From RPQJ01 sp963712815 (lineage in GTDB: Bacteria; Pseudomonadota; Gammaproteobacteria; Steroidobacterales; Steroidobacteraceae), in NCBI GenBank assembly GCA_963712815.1, contig CAVQJL010000012.1, forward strand, positions 434,001 through 498,000: a stretch of 64,000 nucleotides of DNA. Direction: 5' to 3'. This document shows, piece after piece, positions 28,204-37,099 of the stretch (position 1 is the first letter of the stretch; every line of letters starts with the position of its first letter). The position numbers and the translations under genes are program-made. Under the pieces are notes generated by a model that was not told the DNA's origin, made no database searches, and saw nothing but the letters and a program-made list of their open reading frames with translations.

Positions 28204-30033
28204 ATGACTCAACCCAGCAACGACCTGTCGCTCGCGCGCGAGCTGAGCCCGCGCCGCAACACCACCGCCGCCACCGACCTCCCGGGCCTCGTCACGGAGC
28301 AACTGAGGCACTTCTCGATCGATCCGGCCAGCGAATACGGGCGGCGCCTCGGCGCGCTTGCCTCCCATCTCTACGCCGCGAACGTGGCGACTCACGAACT
28401 GTGGCAGCTGAGCCTCCGGGAACTCGCGAGCCTCGACGCTGGCGACCGCGTCGCGCGCTTCAACGCCAAGCGGTTCCTGTGCTTCCAGCTCGCCAAGATC
28501 CTCGACACCCTGCAGAACCCGTTGCGCAAGTCGTACCAGTCGCTGCTCCACGACCCGACCGAGTCCGCCGTCAAGGGTCCGTATCCGCTGTTCGACAACG
28601 TGACGGCGCTGTTCAGCGCCACGCCGGTGATCACCCGCACGGCGACCTACATGTACGCCTGTACCGAGTGGGTCGAGGACGCTTTCCGTGGCCGCGAGCC
28701 GCTGCACGAGATCTATTCGCGCCTGCTCAACCCCACCTCGATCAGCCTCGCCAATCACATCGTGGACCTCGAGGCGGGCGCCCTGTCGGGCGAGTACCTC
28801 GCCTGGAACTTCAATTCCGGCATGGCCGCAATCGACGCGACGCTGTCGAACCTGCTGGGCTACCAGGACGTGGTGCTGGCGAGCCGAAACGTCTACGGCG
28901 GCACCTACCAGCTGCTGCACGACTGGTACGGCAAGCAGAGCAACCTCGACGTCGCGGTGCACTGGTTCGACGGCTATACGACGGAGGCGTTCGAGGCGGC
29001 GCTCGCCGAGACGCAGCGCGCCTGCGCCGAACGCCTCGCCGCCGGCCGCCACGTCTACGTATTCCTGGAGTCCCCGTGCAATCCGCACGGCTACGTGCTC
29101 GACGTGCCGGGCATCTGCCGGGCGGCGCACCGCGCCGGTCTCACGGTGATCTGCGACGCGACCGTCGGCACGCCGATCCTGCAGCCGGTGCTGCAGCGGG
29201 ATGATCCGCTCGAGCGGCCCGACTTCGTGATCCACTCCTACACCAAGGACCTCGCGGGATCGGGCACCACGACGGCGGGCGTGTGCATCGGACGGAACGA
29301 ACGCATGTTCATCCCCAAGGGCGAGAGCGTGACCGTGCCGGGACCCGACGGCCGGCCGCGCACGCACCGCTGGGACGAGACGCTGTTCTGGAACGTGTAT
29401 TACGTCAAGGGTGCGTTCCTCGACGCCGACAAGGCGTTCGAGGTCATCGCCGGGATGCGCACCGTCGAGCTGAGGCTGATCAACAAGTGCATCAACACGC
29501 TGGTGCTGTCGCAGGCGCTGGCGCGCCACCCGGCAGTCAACGTGCGCTGCTCGGCCGTTGAGGGCAACGACAACTTCGGGCTGCGCGAGCGGCAGATGTT
29601 CCTCGGCCTTCCTGCGCCGCTGTTCACGATCGATTTCGAGACGCCGATCGGCCGCGGCATCGGCCGCGAGGCCTTCCAGCGCTTCTTCGACTGCCTCGAG
29701 CCCGCCTTCGGCCTGCAGGTGACGCTCGGCCAGGTCAACACGGTGGTGCTGTGCCCTGCCCTCACCAGCCACTCGGAACTGTCCGACGAAGCGCTGCGCG
29801 AGTCCGGCATCTCGCCCACGACGATCCGCGTGTCGGTGGGCGAGGAGGATCCCCGTACGTTGATCGCGCATCTGATGCGTGCCGCGACCCTCGCGCTCGA
29901 GCCGGCCGCACCGGGGTTCATGTCGTGCTTTCCGGCGGCCGAGGAAGTGGATGCGCTGTACGAATCCACTTATGTGGATGTGCACCGGCGCTATGCTGCA
30001 AGCCGGCCGGGCCTCGCAAGTCGCCTGGCCTGA
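28204..30033 (+). CDS. Cys/Met-metabolism PLP enzyme with long N-terminal extension
   Basis: The 609-residue protein has a fold-type I PLP domain (about 165-590) of the cystathionine gamma-synthase/MetY class. SRLLNPTSISLANHIVDLEAG corresponds to the usual R-x-x-NPT region, SRNVYGGTYQLLHDW to the phosphate-binding loop, and ESPCNPHGYVLDVPGI and ICDATVGTPILQP to the cofactor Asp. Lys348 is the PLP lysine in HSYTKDLAGSGTT. About 160 residues precede this domain and are not part of normal CGS enzymes; they are mostly helical (CFQLAKILDTLQNPLRKSY). Substrate is unknown; a gamma-lyase or sulfhydrylase activity is the family expectation. The gene has its own short leader (38 bp gap). Confidence 0.8.
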   Translation: MTQPSNDLSLARELSPRRNTTAATDLPGLVTEQLRHFSIDPASEYGRRLGALASHLYAANVATHELWQLSLRELASLDAGDRVARFNAKRFLCFQLAKILDTLQNPLRKSYQSLLHDPTESAVKGPYPLFDNVTALFSATPVITRTATYMYACTEWVEDAFRGREPLHEIYSRLLNPTSISLANHIVDLEAGALSGEYLAWNFNSGMAAIDATLSNLLGYQDVVLASRNVYGGTYQLLHDWYGKQSNLDVAVHWFDGYTTEAFEAALAETQRACAERLAAGRHVYVFLESPCNPHGYVLDVPGICRAAHRAGLTVICDATVGTPILQPVLQRDDPLERPDFVIHSYTKDLAGSGTTTAGVCIGRNERMFIPKGESVTVPGPDGRPRTHRWDETLFWNVYYVKGAFLDADKAFEVIAGMRTVELRLINKCINTLVLSQALARHPAVNVRCSAVEGNDNFGLRERQMFLGLPAPLFTIDFETPIGRGIGREAFQRFFDCLEPAFGLQVTLGQVNTVVLCPALTSHSELSDEALRESGISPTTIRVSVGEEDPRTLIAHLMRAATLALEPAAPGFMSCFPAAEEVDALYESTYVDVHRRYAASRPGLASRLA

Positions 30034-30045
30034 GTAACCCCGGCC

Positions 30046-30969
30046 TCAGGCCGTCACGCGTCCCGGCTCCGCGCGAAGCGTCCAGAAGGCCCAGTGCCCG
30101 AGACACGTCGCGGCGAAGATGACCAGCGAAGCGACCAGCGACGTGGTCAGGTTTCCGGTGAGGTCCACCTCGGGTGGGCCGAGGCTCGAAAGCAGGACCA
30201 GCACCGGCGTCAGGAGCAGCGCCACCACGGTGGGGTGTCGAATGCCCTGCCAGATTGCCGCAATCACCAGGGCCGCCAGCAGCGCGCCGCGCAGCGCAGG
30301 CGCGGCCACGGCCGCGACAATGGTCACGAGCACCAGGGTGGTGCACAGCACGCCGGCCGTGCGAGCAAGCGCATGCCAGGTCGACCGCTTCGCCACGGGT
30401 TCGCTGACGGCCACGACGGCGAGCGGCAGCCACCACGCGTATGCGAGGCCGCCGAGGCGCGCCACATACCAGGCCACCAGCGCGAGCACGGCCAGCAGCA
30501 CGGCGTATCCCACGGTGGCCTGCGGACGCACGGCCCGTCCCGCGACGTTCACCCCGCGCAGCACCGTGACCACGAGGCCGAAGCCGTAAGCGATTCCCAC
30601 CAGCATGAGTCCCGCCCGCCGCAGAACGTCGCCCGCCGCGTCCGGTTCGAACGATCCGAGCAGCGCGGCGCCGAGCAGGGCCACGAGGCCGCGTTGCAGC
30701 CCGAGAGATCCCGCGGCGCCGACCGCCGCGGCGATTGCGACGATGAGCGCGACGACACCGTCGGTGGACTGCACGGTGAGCGCCGCCGCGGCGTAAACGA
30801 CAGGCAGCAGCACGGCGAAGCCGGCCACCGGGCGGGCGAGCAGGCCGAGCAGCACGGCCAGCACGGAGCCGATGCCCAGGTACTTGGCGGCCTCGCCGTA
30901 ACCGGCCAGGTACGCGGCCGCAATCGGCCCGAGAATCAGCAAGGCGAGGCCAAAGGTGCCGGTTTTCAT
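30046..30969 (-). CDS. polytopic membrane protein, FUSC-like
   Basis: The 307-residue product is almost entirely hydrophobic with about ten helices in two blocks. The second block begins AYAWWLPLAVVAVSEPVAKRS and continues with HALARTAGVLCTTLVL. This resembles the FUSC_2 (fusaric-acid-resistance-like) membrane domain, where a W-PL-x5-P motif opens the repeat. Family members are tied to efflux of aromatic acids, but the soluble domain of full FUSC proteins is absent, so the assignment is tentative. The ATG at 30967-30969 has GGAG nine bases upstream; longer starts would add a non-membrane tail. It is convergent with the PLP gene. Confidence 0.6.
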   Translation of the reverse strand: MKTGTFGLALLILGPIAAAYLAGYGEAAKYLGIGSVLAVLLGLLARPVAGFAVLLPVVYAAAALTVQSTDGVVALIVAIAAAVGAAGSLGLQRGLVALLGAALLGSFEPDAAGDVLRRAGLMLVGIAYGFGLVVTVLRGVNVAGRAVRPQATVGYAVLLAVLALVAWYVARLGGLAYAWWLPLAVVAVSEPVAKRSTWHALARTAGVLCTTLVLVTIVAAVAAPALRGALLAALVIAAIWQGIRHPTVVALLLTPVLVLLSSLGPPEVDLTGNLTTSLVASLVIFAATCLGHWAFWTLRAEPGRVTA

Positions 30970-31083
30970 TGTTCTGTACTCCACCTGTGCCGAGGCTTGG
31001 ATTGGCCAGACCTTCATCGCAAGGAAACAAAGCAAGATCCGCGCCAACGAAGGGGATGCCAATAGCGTCAATGGGTTACGACC

Positions 31084-31113
31084 TTGACCCGCCCGGCGCG
31101 CCGACAATATGTA
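31084..31113 (+). promoter_or_regulatory. sigma70-like promoter of the S41 peptidase gene
   Basis: TTGACC (31084-31089) and TATGTA (31108-31113) are 18 bp apart, giving a start near 31120 and a leader of about 85 nt. Confidence 0.45.
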
Positions 31114-31206
31114 AAAGGAGCCGACGGTTGGACGGGTGACGTGCACCGGCAGTCCCCTTATCCTGCGCCGGCCTGTTCATTCCCACAGCCGTCAGGATCA
31201 CGCCCG

Positions 31207-32637
31207 ATGTCCGTGTCGACCGCCAGCCGTCGCTGCTCGATTGGTCTCGCTTGCACGGCACTCGTGCTGCTCGGCGCCTGCAGCGGTGGCGGGGACGGTG
31301 GCGGCGGGGATGGTGGCAATGGCGGGGACGGGGGCCTTCCCTCCGCCTGCTCGGAGACCGCTCGCAAGCAATTCACGCTCGACGTTACGCGCGACTGGTA
31401 CCTGTTCCCTGAGCTGCTGCCGACGGCCGTGAACCTCGCGGAGTTCGAGGACGCGGAGCAACTCCTCGACCACCTGACCGCGACGGCCCGCGAGCAGCGC
31501 AAGGACCGCCACTTCAGCTACCTCACCACGCGCGCCGAGGAAGATGCGCTGCTCGGCGACGGACAGTTCGTCGGCTTTGGGTTCCGAACCCGCACCGACG
31601 ACGGCAACCGCCCGTTCGTCACCGAGGTCTTCGAGTCGGGCCCGGCCGCCGAAGCCGGCCTGCGTCGAGGCGACGAGATCGTCGCGGTGGATGCCGGCAG
31701 CGGCTTCGTTGCGACCGGCGAGCTGCTCGCCGACGGCAGCACGATCAGCGACGCGCTGGGACCCGCCGAGGCCGGCGTCCGCCGCGGCCTGCGGTTGCTG
31801 AACGGAGGGGCCACCCGTGAGGTGGCCATGACCAAGCGCACGGTGACGATCGATCCCGTATCGGACTTGTACGGATCGACCGTGCTGCCGCTCCAGGGCA
31901 CCGCAGGAGTGGGCTACGTCAACCTGCGCAGCTACATCGGAACCGCCGACGCACAGTTGCGGCAGGCCTACAACCAGTTCCGCGCCCGCGGGCTCGACTA
32001 CTTCATCGTGGACCTGCGCTACAACGGCGGCGGCCTCGTGAGCACGGCGGAGCTGCTGAACGACCTGCTCGGCGGCGCCCGCGCGAGGAACGACGTACAG
32101 CTCGCGCTGGTCCACAACGCCGACCGCTCATCCCAGAACCGGACTCGGTTCTTCAATTCGAAGGCGGAATCGGTCCAGCCCGTGCGCATCGCGTTCCTGA
32201 CCACGGGCGCCACGGGCTCCGCGAGCGAGATCAGCATCAACTCGATGGCACCGTGGGTCGAGGTCGCCATCGTGGGCGAGAACACGCTCGGCAAGCCCGT
32301 TGGACAGCTCGCCTTCGACCTCCCGAACTGCCAGGACCGCCTTCGGCTCGTCACGTTCCGAACCATCAACGCGCTCGCGCAGGGCGACTACTACGACGGC
32401 CTCGCGGGCACGCTGCGCTACGCCTGCGCCGCGACGGACACGCTCGACCGGCCGCTGGGGGATGCGGCCGAGGGCCTGACGGCGGCGGCCCTGCAGTGGC
32501 TCGGGACCGGCGCCTGCGGGTCCGTGATCACCCAGGCGCCGGCGCGCAGCAAGCCCACCGGCCAGCCGTCGGCCGGCAGGCCGGAGCTGGCGAATCAGCC
32601 ATCGCCCACGCGGTTGTGGATGCCCGGCGTGGAATGA
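31207..32637 (+). CDS. S41-family peptidase lipoprotein (CtpA-like with PDZ)
   Basis: The 476-residue protein has a lipoprotein signal ending in the lipobox LLGAC, then a Gly/Asp-rich flexible linker. A PDZ domain follows (about 115-210, with FVGFGFRTRT and AGLRRGDEIVAV). The S41 catalytic core comes next: VGYVNLRSYIG, YFIVDLRYNGGG, the nucleophile Ser340 in TGSASEI and the general base Lys363 in NTLGKPVG. Spacing between Ser and Lys agrees with the CtpA/CtpB dyad. It should act in the periplasm, anchored to a membrane, on unknown protein substrates. The C-terminal ~50 residues are a Pro/Ser/Ala-rich tail. The ATG at 31207 places the signal correctly; earlier starts do not. Confidence 0.88.
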   Translation: MSVSTASRRCSIGLACTALVLLGACSGGGDGGGGDGGNGGDGGLPSACSETARKQFTLDVTRDWYLFPELLPTAVNLAEFEDAEQLLDHLTATAREQRKDRHFSYLTTRAEEDALLGDGQFVGFGFRTRTDDGNRPFVTEVFESGPAAEAGLRRGDEIVAVDAGSGFVATGELLADGSTISDALGPAEAGVRRGLRLLNGGATREVAMTKRTVTIDPVSDLYGSTVLPLQGTAGVGYVNLRSYIGTADAQLRQAYNQFRARGLDYFIVDLRYNGGGLVSTAELLNDLLGGARARNDVQLALVHNADRSSQNRTRFFNSKAESVQPVRIAFLTTGATGSASEISINSMAPWVEVAIVGENTLGKPVGQLAFDLPNCQDRLRLVTFRTINALAQGDYYDGLAGTLRYACAATDTLDRPLGDAAEGLTAAALQWLGTGACGSVITQAPARSKPTGQPSAGRPELANQPSPTRLWMPGVE

Positions 32638-32640
32638 GGC

Positions 32641-34938
32641 TCACCACGCGGAGTCGGTAATCGAGCGCTCCTCGATCGGGCGGCCCAGGCCGAACATGAG
32701 CTGCCATTCGCTGTCGCTGGTCAGCGCGAACGACAGCGACAACGGTCCGAGCGGCGTGCGGCCGCTCAGCAGCAGCGCGCCCGAGTAGATGGCCGGGGAA
32801 TTGGCGTCGTCGAGGCGTCCGCTCATGTCCGCCGCGGACAGCGAGAAGCCGGCATACAGCGCCTGCCCGAACACGTAGCTGATGTCCGCCACCCGCTGCA
32901 GGTACGTCGCCTTGGCGTTCCAGTACGAAGATCCGCGCAGCTCGCCGAGGCTGAGCCCGGGCAGGCTGATCGGCCCGCCGAGCGTGAAGGTGTCGTAGAC
33001 CGGCAGGTCGCTGCCGAAGGAGGCGCCGCCGCTCGCCCGCAGGTAGAGGACGTTGTCTCTGAGGGGCACTGTCGTCGACACGACTCCCTCCAGCCGGTCG
33101 TACGACTCGACCGCCCCGAGCGCCTCGACGCCACGGAAGTACTCGACTCGCGCCAGGGTGCCCGACTGCCAGAGCACGCTGCGGTCGCGCGAATCATAGG
33201 AGTAGCGCATCGTCACACCACCATAGCCCTCGCCCGAGATCTCCGGCAGGCCGGGATCGCCGATCTCCCGCTCGACCGTCTGGCCGCCCGAGCGAATGCC
33301 AGCCCGCAGCTCCATGCGGTTGCCGAATACGCGCCCGGCGTCGATCGACCCCCAGGCGTGCGAGAACCGGTAGCGTGCCACCGCCTCGTCGTCGAGGAAG
33401 ATGTCCTCGATCGAGCGCTGCGCCACCATGCCCGGCTCGACAAACCAGCGATGGGTGGCATCGAGCGGCTGGTACAGCGACAGGCCCAGGCCGGACGTGC
33501 GGCCGAAGCGCCACGCGCCGTGCACCTCGCCACCGAGATCGTTCACCCACGTGCGCAGGTAGTCGCCACCGATCATGAACGCCGTGTTGGCGTCGGTGCC
33601 GATGTGGAAACCGAGGTCGAAGCGCAGGATGTTCGGGCCCCAGGATTTCTCCGTCAGGTGCAGGTTGAGCGTCGGCTGCTCGCCGTCGCCCGAGAGCGTG
33701 TAGGCCACGCGCTCGAAGTCGGACAGTGCGAACACGGTCGTGGCCCGGTCGCCGATCTTGCGATTGTCGACGGTGTCCCCGGCCTCGAGGCCGAAGGTCG
33801 CCCGGATGAATTCCGCGTTCGCACGTTCGGCGCCCACGACGTTCACGGCTGCGAGCGTCACCGGCTCGCGGCCGCTCCGCGAGGCAGCCGTCCGCCAGGC
33901 TTTGAACTCCGCCTCGGGGAGCGAGTACCGGGCGAGCTCGGCTCGCTGTGCGAGCGCCGCCGCACGACCGACGGGAATCGCGTCCGGCACGCGATCGAAG
34001 GACGCCGAGCCGATGTCCCCCATGTCGATGACGATCTTCACGTCGTCCGGTCCCAGCGTCTCGAGCTGCTGCCGCTCGTTGGCGTTGATCAGCACGTCGA
34101 GGGTGCGCGCCATCAGCGTGAGCGGCGATCGCAGCTGCTCCGGCGTCGGCGCCGGGTTCGGCACCGCGACCGCGATCACCACGTCCGCACAGGTCTCGCG
34201 GGCAATGTCCACCGGCACGTTGCGGGTCAGGCCGCCGTCGCCGAGGATGCGGCCGTCGATGCTGACGGGCGCAAAGGCACCTGGCACCGCCATGCTGGCC
34301 CGCATCGCGAGCGCGAGGTCCCCTTCCCGCAGCACGACCATCTCGCCGGTCTGCATGTCGGTCGCCACGGCGCGGAACGGGATGGGCAACTGGTCGAAGT
34401 CGCTGATGCCGCGGCTGCGGGCGACGAGGTACTGAATCGTCAGGTCCACGTTCTGGGTGCTGATCAGGCCGCTCGGCGCGGCCAGCCGGCCGTCGCGCAC
34501 GCCGAACTCGAGGCTGTTGCTGTAGGTGTTGCCTGCAAGCTTGCGGCGCATCGGCACCTTGGCGCGCAGTCCGCTGCGGGCGATCGCGTCCTGCCAGGAG
34601 ATCGCGCTCACCGCTTCCTGAAGCTCCTTCGCGTCCATGCCCGAGGCGAACGTACCGCCGACCAGCGCACCCATGCTGGTGCCGACGATGCAGTCGACCG
34701 GGATGCGCAGTTCCTCGAGAACGCTCAGCACGCCGACGTGGGCGGCGCCCTTCGCACCGCCGCCACCTAGCGCGAGGCCGATCCTTGGTCGTGGCCTGGC
34801 CGTCGTGCCGACCGCAGCGGCCTCGGCCGGATTCGCCTGCGCCAGCGACGGTGCCGCCGGACACGCCACGCCGGCGCACAGCAGCACAGCCAGCACGCCG
34901 GACGTCGGTCCGCGCATTCGAGCGGCTCCTCGCCTCAC
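32641..34938 (-). CDS. patatin-like phospholipase with outer-membrane barrel (PlpD-like, type Vd)
   Basis: The 765-residue protein has a signal peptide and then a patatin domain (about 50-330). It carries the oxyanion loop GGGGAKG, nucleophile Ser88 in GTSMG and Asp234 in DGG, the Ser-Asp dyad. A linker/POTRA-like segment (about 360-430) precedes a BamA/D15-type beta-barrel (about 430-765) ending SDSEWQLMFGLG and a short tail. This layout matches PlpD, a type Vd autotransporter whose barrel exports its lipase domain. It should hydrolyse phospholipids at or outside the outer membrane. It is divergent from ppk2 with about 127 bp between starts. Confidence 0.9.
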   Translation of the reverse strand: MRRGAARMRGPTSGVLAVLLCAGVACPAAPSLAQANPAEAAAVGTTARPRPRIGLALGGGGAKGAAHVGVLSVLEELRIPVDCIVGTSMGALVGGTFASGMDAKELQEAVSAISWQDAIARSGLRAKVPMRRKLAGNTYSNSLEFGVRDGRLAAPSGLISTQNVDLTIQYLVARSRGISDFDQLPIPFRAVATDMQTGEMVVLREGDLALAMRASMAVPGAFAPVSIDGRILGDGGLTRNVPVDIARETCADVVIAVAVPNPAPTPEQLRSPLTLMARTLDVLINANERQQLETLGPDDVKIVIDMGDIGSASFDRVPDAIPVGRAAALAQRAELARYSLPEAEFKAWRTAASRSGREPVTLAAVNVVGAERANAEFIRATFGLEAGDTVDNRKIGDRATTVFALSDFERVAYTLSGDGEQPTLNLHLTEKSWGPNILRFDLGFHIGTDANTAFMIGGDYLRTWVNDLGGEVHGAWRFGRTSGLGLSLYQPLDATHRWFVEPGMVAQRSIEDIFLDDEAVARYRFSHAWGSIDAGRVFGNRMELRAGIRSGGQTVEREIGDPGLPEISGEGYGGVTMRYSYDSRDRSVLWQSGTLARVEYFRGVEALGAVESYDRLEGVVSTTVPLRDNVLYLRASGGASFGSDLPVYDTFTLGGPISLPGLSLGELRGSSYWNAKATYLQRVADISYVFGQALYAGFSLSAADMSGRLDDANSPAIYSGALLLSGRTPLGPLSLSFALTSDSEWQLMFGLGRPIEERSITDSAW

Positions 34939-35065
34939 GGGCTTTTCTCCTGCGGCGGGCGCGCCGCCAACAACCGCCTATCGTACAGCAGCACTCCGCC
35001 GCATGAGCCCCGCCCATCGAGTCGCTACAATGCCCGAACACAATGGCCGGACGAGGGATTCCCCG

Positions 35066-36004
35066 ATGGAGATCAGCAAGAAGGAACTCAAGCTCGTTCG
35101 CTCGATGACCGCACCTTTCCGCGTCACCCGGGGCAAGGGATTCCGCCTCGCGGACTGCGACCCCGGGGACACGCTGCACCTCGGTTCCGAGGACAAGCCG
35201 CGAGCCCAGCAGGCTCTCAGGAAAGGCGTGCAGTACCTCGCCGCCCTGCAGGACAAGCTGTACGCGCAGAACCGGTGGTCTGTGCTGCTGGTCTTCCAGG
35301 CGATGGACGCGGCGGGCAAGGACGGTGCGATCAAGCACGTGCTTTCGGGCGTGAATCCGCAGGGCTGCCATGTGACGTCCTTCAAGGCGCCCTCTGCCGA
35401 GGAGCTGGACCACGATTACCTGTGGCGCTGCATGAAGGCGCTGCCGGAGCGCGGAAGGATCGGCATCTTCAACCGCTCGTATTACGAGGAGGTGCTGATC
35501 GTACGGGTGCACGAGGCCCTGCTCGCGGGCCAGAAGCTGCCGCCCCGGCTCGTCACGAAGAAGATCTGGAAGCATCGTTTCGAGGACATCCGCGCCATCG
35601 AGCGCTATCTCGCGCGCAACGGCACGCTGATCCTCAAGTTCTTCCTGCACGTTTCGAAGGACGAGCAGAAGAAGCGGTTCCTCGAGCGCCTCGACGACCC
35701 CGACAAGAACTGGAAGTTCGAGCTCGGCGACGTGCGCGAGCGCGGCTACTGGGACGACTACATGGTGGCCTACCAGGACATGATCCGGCGCACCGCGAGC
35801 GAGCATGCCCCCTGGTACGTCGTGCCGGCAGACAGCAAGTGGTTCACGCGCGTCGTGGTCGCGGCGGCCATCATCGAGGCGCTGTCGTCGCTGGATCTCG
35901 CCTATCCGCGCGTCGGCGAGGCGAAGCGAGAGGAACTCGCCGTCGCCCGTGACGCGCTCACGCAGAACGCTCGAGGCGCGCGAGCGTCTCGACGTGGTGC
36001 GTGA
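35066..36004 (+). CDS. ppk2: polyphosphate kinase 2 family protein
   Basis: PPK2 enzymes transfer phosphate between polyphosphate and nucleotides in the cytosol. The 312-residue protein has the Walker A motif QAMDAAGKDG (Gly84-Lys85), the lid region FKAPSAEELDHDYLWR and the Walker B-like IGIFNRSYYEEVL. RGYWDDYMVAYQDM follows, then the terminal APWYVVPADSKWFTR segment. Its length fits the single-domain classes, but AMP versus nucleoside-diphosphate preference cannot be decided here. The ATG at 35066 follows GAGGGATTC. The last 47 bp overlap the 3' end of the convergent methyltransferase gene. Confidence 0.93.
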   Translation: MEISKKELKLVRSMTAPFRVTRGKGFRLADCDPGDTLHLGSEDKPRAQQALRKGVQYLAALQDKLYAQNRWSVLLVFQAMDAAGKDGAIKHVLSGVNPQGCHVTSFKAPSAEELDHDYLWRCMKALPERGRIGIFNRSYYEEVLIVRVHEALLAGQKLPPRLVTKKIWKHRFEDIRAIERYLARNGTLILKFFLHVSKDEQKKRFLERLDDPDKNWKFELGDVRERGYWDDYMVAYQDMIRRTASEHAPWYVVPADSKWFTRVVVAAAIIEALSSLDLAYPRVGEAKREELAVARDALTQNARGARASRRGA

Positions 36005-37064
36005 GCGGGAAGAAATCGTAGGGCTCGATGCCCGTGACGCGGTATCCGGCGGCTTCCAGCAGCGACAGGTCGCGCGCCAGCGTGCCGGCGCTGCACGAGA
36101 GGTAGGCCATGCGCGCGGGACGAAGCTCGAAGGCGAGCGCCTCGGTGACCGCCGCCTCGAGACCCGGACGCGGCGGATTCACGTAGGCGACGCGCTCGCC
36201 CGCCTGATCGCGCCACCACGGCAGGACCTGCGGCAGTCGCTCCGTGCAGGTGCCGCGCAGCAGCTGGGCGCCGGGCGCGTTCGTCGCCGCGAGTTCGACG
36301 GCCTCCCCAGAAAGCTCGACGCCGAGCGCCGGGCTGCCCGCCGCCGTCCACTCGCGCAGGCTGGCACCGAGGCCGCAGTACAGGTCGAGCACCGACACGC
36401 CCGGCCCCGGGTGCAGGTGCGCGCGCGCCGCGGCGAGTGCGGCGACGTGCAACCCGGGCAGCGCCTGCGCGAACGCGGTCGGGCCGTGCAGCAGGCCGTG
36501 GGCGTCGCGCGAGCGCGGCTGCCCCCACAACAAGTGCCAGCCGCGCCGCGCGAAGAGGCGCCGTCCGGCCGACGGGTGCAGATGCAGCCAGCAGCCCTGG
36601 AGGCCCGTGCCGGCCAGCCCTTCGAGCAGGTCCCCGAACAGCTCCGGTGCGACCCGGTGCGCCTTGACGATCAGCGTCGCCTGCGCCCCGCACACGTGCA
36701 GGTACGCGAACGGCAGGGCCTCGCCCGGCGGCAGGCGATCGGCGAGCAGCCGCACCAGCGCGCGCACCCGCGCCGTATGCACCGGGCAGTCGTGGATGGC
36801 GATAAGTTCGTCACGGCGCACGAGCCCGAGGCGCCAGCCGACTGCGGGCGTCCAGCGCGCCGTCAGCGTCACGCGATCCCGGTAGCCGAGCCTCTGCCCG
36901 GGCGGCGGTCCCACGATGGGCGCGATGCGCTGCGCCCAGGGTTGCAGCACCCGCGCAAGGTAACCGGTTTTCTGCGCGTGGCTGGCCGCGACATCGAGCC
37001 GCCGGTGACGGCAGCCGTGGCAGGTGGGCTCGCAGCCGGGCGGCAGGGTTTCGTGTAGGCTCAT
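35958..37064 (-). CDS. TrmA/RlmC/RlmD-family RNA (uracil-C5) methyltransferase
   Basis: The 368-residue protein starts with a cysteine cluster (Cys11, Cys15, Cys18 in GCEPTCHGCRHRRLD) like the iron-sulfur site of RlmD/RlmC enzymes. A central RNA-binding region is followed by a SAM-dependent methyltransferase domain with VLDLYCGLGASLREW (motif I), YVNPPRPGLE and YLSCSAGTLARDL (catalytic Cys; the usual SCNP is SCSA here). It ends FFPLTHHVETLARL as in the family. The target is probably a tRNA or 23S rRNA uracil, but TRAM and full cluster features are missing, so the exact member is left open. ATG 37064 is chosen; an upstream in-frame start at 37100 exists. Confidence 0.8.
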   Translation of the reverse strand: MSLHETLPPGCEPTCHGCRHRRLDVAASHAQKTGYLARVLQPWAQRIAPIVGPPPGQRLGYRDRVTLTARWTPAVGWRLGLVRRDELIAIHDCPVHTARVRALVRLLADRLPPGEALPFAYLHVCGAQATLIVKAHRVAPELFGDLLEGLAGTGLQGCWLHLHPSAGRRLFARRGWHLLWGQPRSRDAHGLLHGPTAFAQALPGLHVAALAAARAHLHPGPGVSVLDLYCGLGASLREWTAAGSPALGVELSGEAVELAATNAPGAQLLRGTCTERLPQVLPWWRDQAGERVAYVNPPRPGLEAAVTEALAFELRPARMAYLSCSAGTLARDLSLLEAAGYRVTGIEPYDFFPLTHHVETLARLERSA

Positions 37065-37099
37065 CCGCGCATGTTGCGACGAGGTACGGGACCTACTCA

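Noticed and set aside
31279..31344. GC-rich repeat of GGTGGCGGGGAC-like units
   Set aside because: It encodes the Gly/Asp linker behind the lipobox of the S41 peptidase; no separate element is needed.
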